A stretch of 36,025 bases of DNA, taken from JANXVY01 sp040080145. Its GTDB lineage: Bacteria > Pseudomonadota > Alphaproteobacteria > Rhizobiales > Hyphomicrobiaceae. Under the pieces are notes generated by a model. The model made no database searches. It was not told the origin of the DNA and saw only the letters and a program-made list of their open reading frames with translations. The translations under genes were made by a program, and so were the position numbers. The DNA is taken from NCBI GenBank assembly GCA_040080145.1, contig JBEBJA010000086.1, positions 1 through 36,025 of the forward strand. Direction: 5' to 3'. This document shows positions 15,360 to 23,351 of this stretch, piece by piece (the first letter of the stretch is position 1; each line of letters starts with the position of its first letter).

Positions 15360-18247
15360 GGCGATGGCTCTTCGAGAGGGTGGGAATTCGTCAGACCTGC
15401 GCGGGCCACAGACATGTCCGTGCGCGGAATTGCGGTTGTGACGGGGCACGCGATCGGTTCGAAACGAGGTGAACATTCCTGAGCTTCGTCTGCGCGCGCT
15501 TTTTCGATGCGGACGCGCAGATCATACCAGGCGGCTTGGCCCGTCACCGGGTCTGAGTTGGAGAAGCGGTAGCCTCCGGCATTTTCTGGAAGCAGTTCGT
15601 TGATCAGGTGATTGAGCAGGAAGCCGGTTGTCGATTCGGGTGCGTCGTTTGTGAGGCCCCAAGTTCCCGAGCGCTTGCCGATGGCGTTCCAGGTCCACAC
15701 GGTATCGGGGTTGACACCGTCCATCAGGCGCACCTGCGCACGGACCCGGCCAATGTTGCTGATGATCCAGACCCAGCCGTCGTCGGCGACGCCCAGCTTT
15801 TTGGCACGGTCGCGGTGGAGATAGAGGCGGTTGTCGGCAGTGATCTGGCGCAGCCAGGCATTCTGAGAGCCCCACGAGTGATACATGTGCATCGGGCGTT
15901 GCGTGATCGCGTGCATCGGGAACGTATCGCTATCGAGGGCTGCTTCCTCAAACGGGGGGTACCAAAACGGCAGCGGATCGAAATAGGTCTCGATGCGCTT
16001 GCGATGCCCCTCTGGCGGCTGGATCGCGCCATGTCCGCGAGCTGCGGCGCGAAACGATTGCATGGGCTCCAGGTAGAGCTGGAACACGATCTGATCCGCC
16101 GACCCGGTAAAGCCTACAGACTTTGCCCATTCGAGATAGGACTTGTTGGCGTGTTTGTAGAACCGCTGGTCGGAGTCGAGATGGTGGGTGTGGAAGCAGC
16201 CGTTCGCGATGTAGCGCTTTAACTGGTCGGGGTTGGGGGCGCCTTTGCCGTAATTCTTGCCGTCGGCGCCGCGGAAGCCGGCGAGCGGGCCAACGCCGGG
16301 TGTGCGCTCGTGATTGACGATGTAGTCGGCATAGCCGCCGGGATACTTCGGCGCGCCGGCTTCGTCGACGAAGCCGGGCAACTTCAGACGCGCGCCGATG
16401 TCGATCAGGACCGTTTGGAAGGCTCTGACATCGCGGTCTGGTTCGACGACGGGCTGGCGGATGCTATCGGACGCCGCGTCTGGATCGGAAATCGGGCGGT
16501 CGAGCATCGAGATGCAGTCCCAGCGCTCCAGGTAAGTTGTATCGGGCAGGATAAGATCGGAATAGCCGACCATTTCAGAGGCATAGCTGTCGGCATAGAT
16601 GATCTTGGGGATCTTGTATTCGCCGGTTGCTGGATCTTTTGCGGTCAAGCTGTCGAGCACTGAAACCACGTTCATCGACGAGTTCCAGCTCATGTTGGCC
16701 ATGTACATGAACAACACGCCGATGCCGTAGGGATCATGCGCTGCCGCATTGGTTATGACCATGTGCATCAGGCCGTGGGCAGCGATGGGTGCGTCCCACG
16801 AATAGGCTTTGTCGATCCGCTCCGGGGTGCCGTTACCATCGACGAGCAAGTCGGCGGGGCTCATGGGGAAACCGAGCGGGAGGCCAGTCAACGGCGTGTT
16901 GGGCTTTACGGTTCCGCTCTTGCCGGCCGGGCGGTTGGGCGGCGGGGCCGTCTTGGGGAAGGGCGGCTTGTAACGGAACCCGCCGGGGCAATCTATGCTG
17001 CCGAGCAGGATCTGCAGCACGTGGAGCAGGCGGCAGGTATGGAAGCCATTGGAGTGGGCGGAAATGCCTCGCATCGCGTGCATCGACACCGGGCGGCCAA
17101 TCGTCTTTTCGTGGTGCTGGCCGAAGGTATCGGTCCAGGGGATGTCGAGTTCGATCTGCTCTTGGAAAGCCGTGTGAGCCAGTTCGGCAGCAAGCCGCCG
17201 GATGGTGTTGGCGGAAACGCCGGTGATCTGCTCGGCCTTTTCGGGCGCGTACTCGGGCGACAGCAAGCGTTCGACGAGGAGGTGAAATGAGGGTCGAGCG
17301 GTGCGGCCATCGTCGAGCTTGTATTCACCCGACAAGGCGAGCGACTGCCCGGCGCTGCCGGCAGCCGTCAGCACGCCGGTGATCTTGTCATAGGCCAGCG
17401 GCTTGCCGTATTCGTCGCGGGCAAACATGCCGTCCTGAGCGGAGCCCGTATCGCCGGTTACCAGCCAAGCGGCATTGGTGTAGCGCCCGATGAAATCGAG
17501 ATCGACCTGTTCTGTGGCCAGCAGCTCGTGGATGATGGCGGCGACCAGCATGCCGTCGGTGCCGGGGCGGATGCCGACCCATTCATCGGCGATGGCATTG
17601 TAGCCGGTGCGGACGGGGTTGATCGACACGATCTTGACGCCGCGGGCCTTGAGCTTGCCGAGCGCCATCTTCATCGGGTTCGAAGCGTGATCTTCGGCGA
17701 CGCCAAACAGCATGAAGTACTTCGTGCGGTCCCAATCGGGTTCACCGAATTCCCAGAATGAGCCGCCGAAGGTGTAGAGACCGGCGGCCGCCATATTGAC
17801 GGAGCAGAAGCCGCCGTGGGCTGCGAAATTCGGCGTGCCGAATTGCTGGGCAAACCAGCCCGTCAAAGCCTGGCTCTGATCGCGGCCGGTAAACAGAGCC
17901 AGCTTTTTGGGATCGGTATTGCGGATCTCGCCGAGCCAATCCGTGGCTAGCGCCAGCGCCTCATCCCAGGATATTTCCTTGAACTCGCCCGAGCCGCGTT
18001 CGCCAACCCGCAACAACGGGGACTTGAGACGTGCCGGCGAATAGTGCTGTTGAATGCCAGCGGAGCCTTTGCCACACAGCACACCCTTGTTCACCGGATG
18101 GGCTTTGTTGCCCTCGATGTAGCGAACGGTTCCATCCTTGAGGTAGACCTTGATACCGCAGCGGCAGGCACACATGTAACACGTTGTCGTCTTGATATCG
18201 TCTGCGGCAGGGGTCGAAAGCGCAATCGGCCGGTCGTCACTCTTCAT
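15356..18247 (-). CDS. soeA: SoeA-like molybdopterin sulfite dehydrogenase catalytic subunit, 963 aa
   Basis: A DMSO-reductase-family molybdoenzyme, probably oxidising sulfite to sulfate in the cytoplasm and feeding electrons to quinone. The N-terminal cluster motif is CYMCACRC (Cys23, 26, 30) with Cys58 in VLCGKG. Cys148 in AAHGGFCSVNMAAA is the likely molybdenum ligand, which excludes a DmsA-like Ser. No twin-arginine signal is present, matching the cytoplasmic Soe complexes rather than periplasmic polysulfide or DMSO reductases. Further marks are TKYFMLFGVAEDHASNPMKM, SINPVRTGYNAIADEWVGIRPGTDG and YADSYASEMVGYSDLILPDTTYLERWD. The ATG at 18247 has GGGGAGG nine bases upstream. Tetrathionate, polysulfide or thiosulfate reductase activity are alternatives; assignment rests on overall resemblance and operon structure. 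Confidence 0.82.
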   Translation of the reverse strand: MKSDDRPIALSTPAADDIKTTTCYMCACRCGIKVYLKDGTVRYIEGNKAHPVNKGVLCGKGSAGIQQHYSPARLKSPLLRVGERGSGEFKEISWDEALALATDWLGEIRNTDPKKLALFTGRDQSQALTGWFAQQFGTPNFAAHGGFCSVNMAAAGLYTFGGSFWEFGEPDWDRTKYFMLFGVAEDHASNPMKMALGKLKARGVKIVSINPVRTGYNAIADEWVGIRPGTDGMLVAAIIHELLATEQVDLDFIGRYTNAAWLVTGDTGSAQDGMFARDEYGKPLAYDKITGVLTAAGSAGQSLALSGEYKLDDGRTARPSFHLLVERLLSPEYAPEKAEQITGVSANTIRRLAAELAHTAFQEQIELDIPWTDTFGQHHEKTIGRPVSMHAMRGISAHSNGFHTCRLLHVLQILLGSIDCPGGFRYKPPFPKTAPPPNRPAGKSGTVKPNTPLTGLPLGFPMSPADLLVDGNGTPERIDKAYSWDAPIAAHGLMHMVITNAAAHDPYGIGVLFMYMANMSWNSSMNVVSVLDSLTAKDPATGEYKIPKIIYADSYASEMVGYSDLILPDTTYLERWDCISMLDRPISDPDAASDSIRQPVVEPDRDVRAFQTVLIDIGARLKLPGFVDEAGAPKYPGGYADYIVNHERTPGVGPLAGFRGADGKNYGKGAPNPDQLKRYIANGCFHTHHLDSDQRFYKHANKSYLEWAKSVGFTGSADQIVFQLYLEPMQSFRAAARGHGAIQPPEGHRKRIETYFDPLPFWYPPFEEAALDSDTFPMHAITQRPMHMYHSWGSQNAWLRQITADNRLYLHRDRAKKLGVADDGWVWIISNIGRVRAQVRLMDGVNPDTVWTWNAIGKRSGTWGLTNDAPESTTGFLLNHLINELLPENAGGYRFSNSDPVTGQAAWYDLRVRIEKARADEAQECSPRFEPIACPVTTAIPRTDMSVARAGLTNSHPLEEPSP

Positions 18248-18590
18248 CGCCCGAAACCTCCCCAGGGTTATTTATACGTTCGCCGGACGCGGATGTCCCT
18301 GCAGACGACGAACGATGCGCATTCAACACGCCACCTACCCACCATCATCGCTGATCGCGAATATTGCAATATGTCTATGTGTTTTTCGTGCCGTGGGCCA
18401 AATGGTCGCAAAGCGAATACTGCGCCACAGTTGCGTTGCCGATCTGCCAATCGAGCTAAGAATGCCGATCCTTCATTACATAACGCGCACCATCGTACTA
18501 TGGGACTGCTCGTGGAAAATCGCTCGTCTTGGCACTGATTGCATGATTTGCATCGCACGATAGTATAGCGGGCACGAGGGGGTTGCACTG
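18248..18590. promoter_or_regulatory. Divergent control region of soeABC and the MFS gene
   Basis: These 343 bases contain no convincing gene and are more AT-rich than the surroundings. A perfect 12-bp palindrome, ATATTGCAATAT, lies at 18361-18372, about 114 bases upstream of soeA, and could be an operator. Promoters for both genes are expected here by position. No regulator gene is adjacent. Confidence 0.4.
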
Positions 18591-19826
18591 ATGACCGCGA
18601 GATCGCACGGGCTGGGCCTTGCTGGACCAGCAGACGCTGCCAACGACGGCCGGGCACGCACGAACGTATACTTGCTCTGCGCGGCTCAGGCGCTGACGGG
18701 AGCCAACGCTGCCGTTATCTTCGCCACCGGATCAATTGTTGGCCAGACGATTGCGCCGGACGCCTCGCTTGCGACGGTGCCGATTTCGGCCTACGTCGTC
18801 GGACTGGCGATGGGTACGATACCGACAGGCTGGATTTCAGCGCGCTACGGGCGGCGCGCCGCCTTCCTCACCGGCTCTGGCTGCGGCGTGCTATGCGGCC
18901 TGTTGGCGGCGCACGCAATTCTGAATGGATCGTTCGCACTGTTTTGCATTGCGACGTGGCTTGGCGGCCTTTACGGAGCGGTGGCGCAATCCTACCGGTT
19001 TGCGGCAGCCGACGGGGCGAGCGCGGCCTTCAAGCCTAAAGCGGTTTCCTGGGTTTTGGCAGGCGGTGTGTTTGCAGGCGTACTAGGACCGCAGCTCGTC
19101 GAGTGGACGATGAACATCTGGCCGCCTTATCTCTTCGCGGCCAGCTATCTGTTTCAGGCCGGTATCGCACTTATCGCGATGGCGGTTCTGGCGTTCGTGG
19201 ATGCGCCACGTCCGCCCCCCGCTGATTTTGCCGGCGGACGACCGCTTTTGGAGATCGCCCTCAAGCCGGCTTTTGCTGCGGCAGCGCTGTGCGGCATCGT
19301 CTCATATGCCATGATGAACCTGCTGATGACGTCGGCGCCACTGGCGATGAAGCTGTGCGGGCTCAGCGTCAGCGATTCCAACTTTGGCATTCAATGGCAC
19401 ATCGTCGCCATGTATGGGCCGAGCTTTTTTACCGGGTCTTTGATCGCAAAATATGGGGCGCATCGCATTGTGGCGGCGGGACTAATGCTGGAGGCGGCGG
19501 CAGCAATTATCGGGTTGAGCGGCGTTACCGCACCACATTTCTGGGCGGCACTCGTGCTGCTCGGGCTCGGCTGGAACCTGGGATTCATTGGTGCGTCGGC
19601 GCTGGTGCTGGAGACCCACCGTCCTGAAGAACGCAACAAGGTCCAGGCCTTCAACGACCTGCTCATCTTCGGTACGATGGCAGCGGGCTCGTTCTCTTCG
19701 GGTCACCTACTGTCGGTCCACGGCTGGAATGCGGTCAATCTGGTCGTATTCCCACCCGTGATCTTGGGGCTGGTGGTCATCCTGCTCAGGACGCGACAGG
19801 GGGGGTGCGAAAAACTGAGGTCCTGA
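18591..19826 (+). CDS. Major facilitator superfamily transporter, 411 aa
   Basis: An inner-membrane secondary transporter with about 12 hydrophobic segments. The loop between helices 2 and 3 reads GWISARYGRRAAFLTG, matching the MFS GxxxDrxGRR motif in weakened form. The central loop falls around DAPRPPPADFAGGRP. Substrate cannot be read from the sequence. Being divergent from soeABC, it might move a sulfur compound, but this is only a positional guess. The ATG at 18591 has GAGGGGG upstream. The final residues (RTRQGGCEKLRS) are a short cytoplasmic tail. Confidence 0.85.
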   Translation: MTARSHGLGLAGPADAANDGRARTNVYLLCAAQALTGANAAVIFATGSIVGQTIAPDASLATVPISAYVVGLAMGTIPTGWISARYGRRAAFLTGSGCGVLCGLLAAHAILNGSFALFCIATWLGGLYGAVAQSYRFAAADGASAAFKPKAVSWVLAGGVFAGVLGPQLVEWTMNIWPPYLFAASYLFQAGIALIAMAVLAFVDAPRPPPADFAGGRPLLEIALKPAFAAAALCGIVSYAMMNLLMTSAPLAMKLCGLSVSDSNFGIQWHIVAMYGPSFFTGSLIAKYGAHRIVAAGLMLEAAAAIIGLSGVTAPHFWAALVLLGLGWNLGFIGASALVLETHRPEERNKVQAFNDLLIFGTMAAGSFSSGHLLSVHGWNAVNLVVFPPVILGLVVILLRTRQGGCEKLRS

Positions 19827-20084
19827 AATTTTATACTGGACAAATCCAGTTCGCAGCTTTTTTGAACCACACCCATTTTTTGGACAAGGCATATCTGCTA
19901 CTCCAAGTCTCACGCCTGCGCGGGTTAAGGATGCGCGATTGTTGGGGCAACGGAGCCACAGTCGCAGAAAACGATACCCACGAACGCCAAACACAGCTTG
20001 TAGCGTTGGCCCGATCGCTCATAGCTAGGCGCTTAGATATGACGCGATGCGGCCGGCATCGGACCTAACGGCAAGAGGAACTGC

Positions 20085-20906
20085 ATGAAACGCTCCATCG
20101 TCAGCTTGGCAGTGCTGGCCACCAGCATCGTGTTCGCCAGCCCGCCTGTCATCGCGCAGTCTGGGATTACCGAGAGCGGTCCGGTTTTTGAAAGTGACGT
20201 CAAGAGGAAGGCTGACCAGGATGCGGCCGAACTTGCCGAGCGACGCAAAACCTATGGCGACGTGACCTATCCGAAATTCATGCAAGGCGGTGACCGGCCC
20301 GACATCAAGCCGGTCGCGCCGCCGATTGTGTATTTGGACCAGAACGAAGAGGCGGGCTCAATCATTGTCGATACGAAAGCCCACAAGCTGTACTTCGTAT
20401 TGCCCGGTAAAAAGGCCTATCAGTATCCCATCTCGGTTGGCCGCGACGGCTTCACCTGGACCGGCACCGAGCGGATCAGCCGCGTCGCAGCGTGGCCATC
20501 GTGGACGCCACCGCCGGAGATGCACCAGCGCATGCGCGGCCTTCCGGTCACGGTTACGGGCGGTCTGCTCAATCCGCATGGTGCTCGGGCACTGTATCTC
20601 GGCAATACCATTTATCGCATCCATGGAACCAATAACGACCGGACCATCGGGCGGGCAAACTCGTCGGGCTGCTTCCGCCTGAGGAACGAGCACGTCGTGC
20701 ATCTCGCCTCAATCGCGAAGGTCGGGGCCGTCGTCAAGGTGCTGCAGGCCTATGCGGGTGGCGTCAACGAAAGCGCGCCGCTGTCGTCGCTGTTCAGTTT
20801 CGCCAGCAGCGAGCAACCGGCCGCTGCTCCAGCGAACGCGAAGAGCAAGAAGCCACTTGCGTCGAAGCCCGCAGCGATGCCGGCAAAAAAGGCTGCTGCT
20901 GAGTAA
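20085..20906 (+). CDS. L,D-transpeptidase (YkuD/ErfK family), 273 aa
   Basis: A periplasmic enzyme that makes 3-3 peptidoglycan crosslinks or attaches proteins to the wall. The N-terminal signal peptide runs MKRSIVSLAVLATSIVFASP to about AQS. The YkuD domain covers about 90-215: IIVDTKAHKLYFVLPGKK, YPISVGRDGFTW, MRGLPVTVTGG, IHGTN (His180) and RANSSGCFRL with catalytic Cys196. The tail from about 235 is low-complexity Ala/Lys/Pro-rich (KSKKPLASKPAAMPAKKAA), probably disordered or wall-binding. The ATG at 20085 has AAGAGGAA upstream. A dispersed repeat begins at its stop codon. Confidence 0.93.
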   Translation: MKRSIVSLAVLATSIVFASPPVIAQSGITESGPVFESDVKRKADQDAAELAERRKTYGDVTYPKFMQGGDRPDIKPVAPPIVYLDQNEEAGSIIVDTKAHKLYFVLPGKKAYQYPISVGRDGFTWTGTERISRVAAWPSWTPPPEMHQRMRGLPVTVTGGLLNPHGARALYLGNTIYRIHGTNNDRTIGRANSSGCFRLRNEHVVHLASIAKVGAVVKVLQAYAGGVNESAPLSSLFSFASSEQPAAAPANAKSKKPLASKPAAMPAKKAAAE

Positions 20907-21093
20907 TACCGGCCCGCGGAAGTTCTGGCTCTTCGTTTGATGGGCTGAGGGGAGGTATTCTCTATGCATCGCGCGTCATCGCCCCGCGATGCATCGCATC
21001 GACGCGCCGTCGATCTGGAAGATCGCCATGGGGCGAGGCAACCCACGCCGGATACCAACCCGCTTAAGTCAGTACTTATGCGGGTTGGCATAA
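20905..21093 (+). repeat. Dispersed hairpin repeat, copy 3, with an extra internal hairpin
   Basis: The copy begins ATACCGGCCCGCGGAAGTTCTGGCTCTT, a decayed hairpin A, within the stop of the transpeptidase gene. It ends with hairpin B: GATACCAACCCGCT (21051-21064), loop with AAGTCAGTACTT, and GCGGGTTGGCAT (to about 21091). Between them lies extra sequence not found in copy 1, including a perfect 10-bp stem ATGCATCGCG (20964-20973) with CGCGATGCAT (20985-20994). Copy 3 is the only one not between convergent genes. Confidence 0.75.
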
Positions 21094-21602
21094 GAGGCTG
21101 TTTCTATATCTTTTATTCTGCGAATAGTATCTGAAATTTGGTTAGCATCACCGTCTTTGAACCGTTGCTCGCTCTATGCCTGTGTGTAATATCGGTCGCA
21201 GGTGTCCCGGCAGAAATGACAATGCTCGTGTGCACCGAAGAATTGTGCATCTTTGGTTCCCCTTGGCATGACCGGCAGCTCAGTCTTCGCGTCGTTTCCG
21301 ACTACAACTTTCCCACGTAGCGCTGCTACGTCCCAGCGTTTGGGAGTGGCGGCAGTTTGAATACTGGCCTGTTGACTACGCTGCCTATGGTCAGTGTCGT
21401 GGAACGCATTGTGGCGGTTCGGTTCTGTTTTCTCCATCACCTCTTGAGGGACATGCATGAGCCGTCATACGGCAGCTCTGACCTCGCAGTGGCGGCATCC
21501 TGGCGGTTCTGGGCGCGTGAGCCGGGCGCATCGCAGTAGAACAAGAAATACCAATAGCAACAGCACTATCAGGGTCATGACTGGCCGATTGGAGTAGTAG
21601 AA
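21094..21602. other. Gene-free region before the TauE/SafE gene
   Basis: About 500 bases with no gene I can support. Small open frames exist on the minus strand (21174-21458, ending in a Cys/His-rich segment, and 21465-21578, a 37-residue hydrophobic peptide), but neither has a good ribosome site or a family match. The promoter of the TauE/SafE gene should be near 21560. Confidence 0.45.
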
Positions 21603-22370
21603 ATGATTGACGGCGGAACCCTGACTTGGAACTACATCGCGTTCTTTTTCGCCGTGGGATTTCTGGCGCAGATTGTCGATGGCGCTCTGGGCATGGCGTA
21701 CAAGGTCACGACCTCGGCCGTGCTGCTGGGTCTGGGCCTGCCACCGGCGGTCGTCAGCGGCTCTGTGCATGCGGCGAGCTCATTTACGAGCTTCGCCTCG
21801 GGGCTTGCCCACTGGCACCTCGGCAACGTCGATCGCAAGCTGATGTTGCGCCTCCTCGTGCCGGGGGCGATTGGCGGGGCCTGTGGCGCTTTCCTACTCT
21901 CGAGCATCCCAGGGGCGCTGCTTAAGCCTTGGATCAGCGCCTATCTCATGGGGCTGGGAGGCTACATCCTGTGGCGGGCGATGCAGGGCCCTCGAAAGTC
22001 CGTTGCGGGTGTTCCAAGGGGTGTGGTGCCGCTTGGCTTTGCCGGTGGACTCTGCGATGCGGTCGGTGGAGGCGGCTGGGGTCCCATCGTGACCACCACG
22101 TTGGTCGGCAACGGCGTGTCTCCGCGCTTTGCGATCGGCTCGGCCAATGCCGCAGAGTGCTTCGTTACGATCACCATCGCTGGCACGCTGCTGGCGACAG
22201 TTGGCCTCTCGATGTGGCCGATCATTGCCGCGCTCGTCGCCGGCGGTCTGGTTGCGGCCCCGCTCGCTGCGCTCGCCACGAAACACCTCGACGAAAAGAT
22301 ACTCATGATCGCGCTCGGCTTGGTCATTCTGCTCATAAGCGGCCGGACGCTGGTTCTGGCCTTCTTGTGA
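21603..22370 (+). CDS. TauE/SafE (sulfite exporter) family permease, 255 aa
   Basis: An inner-membrane protein with about seven or eight hydrophobic segments and the family's two-repeat layout. The first repeat begins AFFFAVGFLAQIVDGALGMAYK, with the conserved GxxxGxG-type start, and continues ASSFTSFASGLAHWHLGNVD. The second repeat carries LGFAGGLCDAVGGGGWGPIVTTTLVG and GSANAAECFVTI. Characterised members export sulfite or sulfoacetate from cells degrading sulfonates. With soeABC about 3.4 kb away, a role in handling sulfite is plausible but not shown. The ATG at 21603 is the natural start. Confidence 0.9.
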   Translation: MIDGGTLTWNYIAFFFAVGFLAQIVDGALGMAYKVTTSAVLLGLGLPPAVVSGSVHAASSFTSFASGLAHWHLGNVDRKLMLRLLVPGAIGGACGAFLLSSIPGALLKPWISAYLMGLGGYILWRAMQGPRKSVAGVPRGVVPLGFAGGLCDAVGGGGWGPIVTTTLVGNGVSPRFAIGSANAAECFVTITIAGTLLATVGLSMWPIIAALVAGGLVAAPLAALATKHLDEKILMIALGLVILLISGRTLVLAFL

Positions 22371-22430
22371 CATTCTTCGTTTGCTGGGTGTCGCTTCTGC
22401 AAAGTAGCGCCGGTCGGCGCGGCAATCCCA

Positions 22431-22493
22431 CGCGCGGATGCCAAACCGCATAGGTCAGTACTTATGCGGTTTGGTATTATGCGGTTTGGTATT
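22431..22493 (+). repeat. Dispersed hairpin repeat, copy 4, with duplicated right arm
   Basis: Hairpin B only: ATGCCAAACCGCA (22438-22450) pairs, with one G-T wobble, with TGCGGTTTGGTAT (22465-22477). The right arm is tandemly duplicated: the 15-base unit TATGCGGTTTGGTAT occurs at 22463-22477 and again at 22478-22492. A CCCACGCGCGG spacer remnant precedes it. It lies between the convergent TauE/SafE and cynS genes. Confidence 0.8.
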
Positions 22494-22527
22494 ACTGCCA
22501 CATTGAAAGTGATAGCGTCGATACCTA

Positions 22528-22627
22528 GAGTGCTTCCGGAAAAGTGGGAACCGGTTTTCCGAAAAGAAGCACGACCAAACAGAGGCTTAGGGTCCGACTT
22601 TGATTCCATTAAAGTAAGACGGACCCT
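22528..22627. repeat. Two-hairpin intergenic repeat of the kind common in Hyphomicrobiales
   Basis: The first stem-loop is TGCTT...CGGAAAA (22531-22543) pairing with TTTTCCG...AAGCA (22555-22571). The second is AGGGTCCG (22589-22596) pairing with CGGACCCT (22620-22627), with an inner ACTTT/AAAGT. I recall sequences of this wording recurring in Bradyrhizobium and Hyphomicrobium-type genomes. No protein is encoded. Confidence 0.65.
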
Positions 22628-22790
22628 AGGGCCTGTCGTCAGTTATCTTTCGGGCTGGATGAGGTAGAAAACTGCCGTCTGCGGCGTCGCTTCGCTTGCC
22701 AATACTGGCCGTATTGGCTGCGCGAAGCTCCTGGCAGCCGTTGTTCTCGACCTCAACCAGCATTCCAAACCATAACTGACGACAGGCCCT
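22628..22790. repeat. 163-bp element with perfect 19-bp terminal inverted repeats
   Basis: AGGGCCTGTCGTCAGTTAT at 22628-22646 is exactly complementary to 22772-22790. The next inner bases are also partly complementary (GGGCTGGATGAGG against CCTCAACCAGCATTCC). The interior holds CGCTTCGCTTGCCAATACTG and CAGTATTGG-like symmetry around 22700-22720. No gene fits. The size and perfect ends suggest a MITE or insertion-sequence remnant. Confidence 0.75.
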
Positions 22791-22862
22791 AGCGACTGCC
22801 GGGCTCGACCTTCGACAGGACGTTTTCCGATAAACCTTGATCTACAATTCGAAATTGTTTGG

Positions 22863-23351
22863 CTATTCTTCCTTGTAGCCAACTTCAGGAATGCCCTGTT
22901 CATTGCCGTAGTACTTGAACGGCAGGAACTTGCCGCTCATTGCGATCTTCACGCGGTCCCCCTTGGCGTGCGGCAGCCGCTCCATGGTCATGTCGAAGTC
23001 GATGGCCGACATGATACCGTCGCCGAATTCTTCCTCGATGAGTGCTTTCCACGCAGGACCGTTGACAAGCACGAGTTCGTAGAAGCGGTAGATCAATGGA
23101 TCGGTCGGCGGCATTTGAACACCAGCGCCGCGATAGGGTACCTCGTTCAGCATTGCCTCTTCGGCAGCCGACAGCTCAAACAGGGCCGCCGCCTTCTTTG
23201 CCAGCGGCTTGACAAGCTTATGCTGACCAAGCAACGCACCGACCACCAGCACGGGCGACATACCGCCGATCTCGTTGCAGATCTGCTTCCAGCTCCAACC
23301 TCTTGTGCGTTTGATATCGAGGATTTTTTCGGTGAGGTTTTCGCGCTTCAT
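22863..23351 (-). CDS. cynS: Cyanase (cyanate hydratase), 162 aa
   Basis: Converts cyanate and bicarbonate to carbamate and CO2, releasing ammonia; forms a decamer in the cytoplasm. The N-terminal helical domain (residues 1-80) and catalytic C-terminal domain match E. coli CynS (156 aa) over the full length. The three catalytic residues are present as Arg89 and Glu92 in IYRFYEL and Ser115 in FGDGIMSAIDF. The C-terminus is slightly extended (YYGNEQGIPEVGYKEE). The ATG at 23351 overlaps the stop of cynD as ATGA, so it is the last gene of the seven-gene operon. Confidence 0.96.
   Translation of the reverse strand: MKRENLTEKILDIKRTRGWSWKQICNEIGGMSPVLVVGALLGQHKLVKPLAKKAAALFELSAAEEAMLNEVPYRGAGVQMPPTDPLIYRFYELVLVNGPAWKALIEEEFGDGIMSAIDFDMTMERLPHAKGDRVKIAMSGKFLPFKYYGNEQGIPEVGYKEE

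Noticed and set aside
15360..15476. Longer N-terminus for SoeB starting inside soeA
   Set aside because: The extra 39 residues look like a frame-shifted reading of the soeA end; the ATGA overlap at 15356-15359 gives the family-typical start.
21174..21458. Minus-strand 94-codon frame ending in a HEHCHFCRDTC segment
   Set aside because: The Cys/His cluster is attractive, but there is no ribosome site, third-position GC is low for this genome, and no family is recognised.
21465..21578. Possible 37-residue hydrophobic peptide (MTLIVLLLLVFLVLL...) on the minus strand
   Set aside because: One membrane-like stretch alone is weak evidence, and no Shine-Dalgarno is visible before the ATG.
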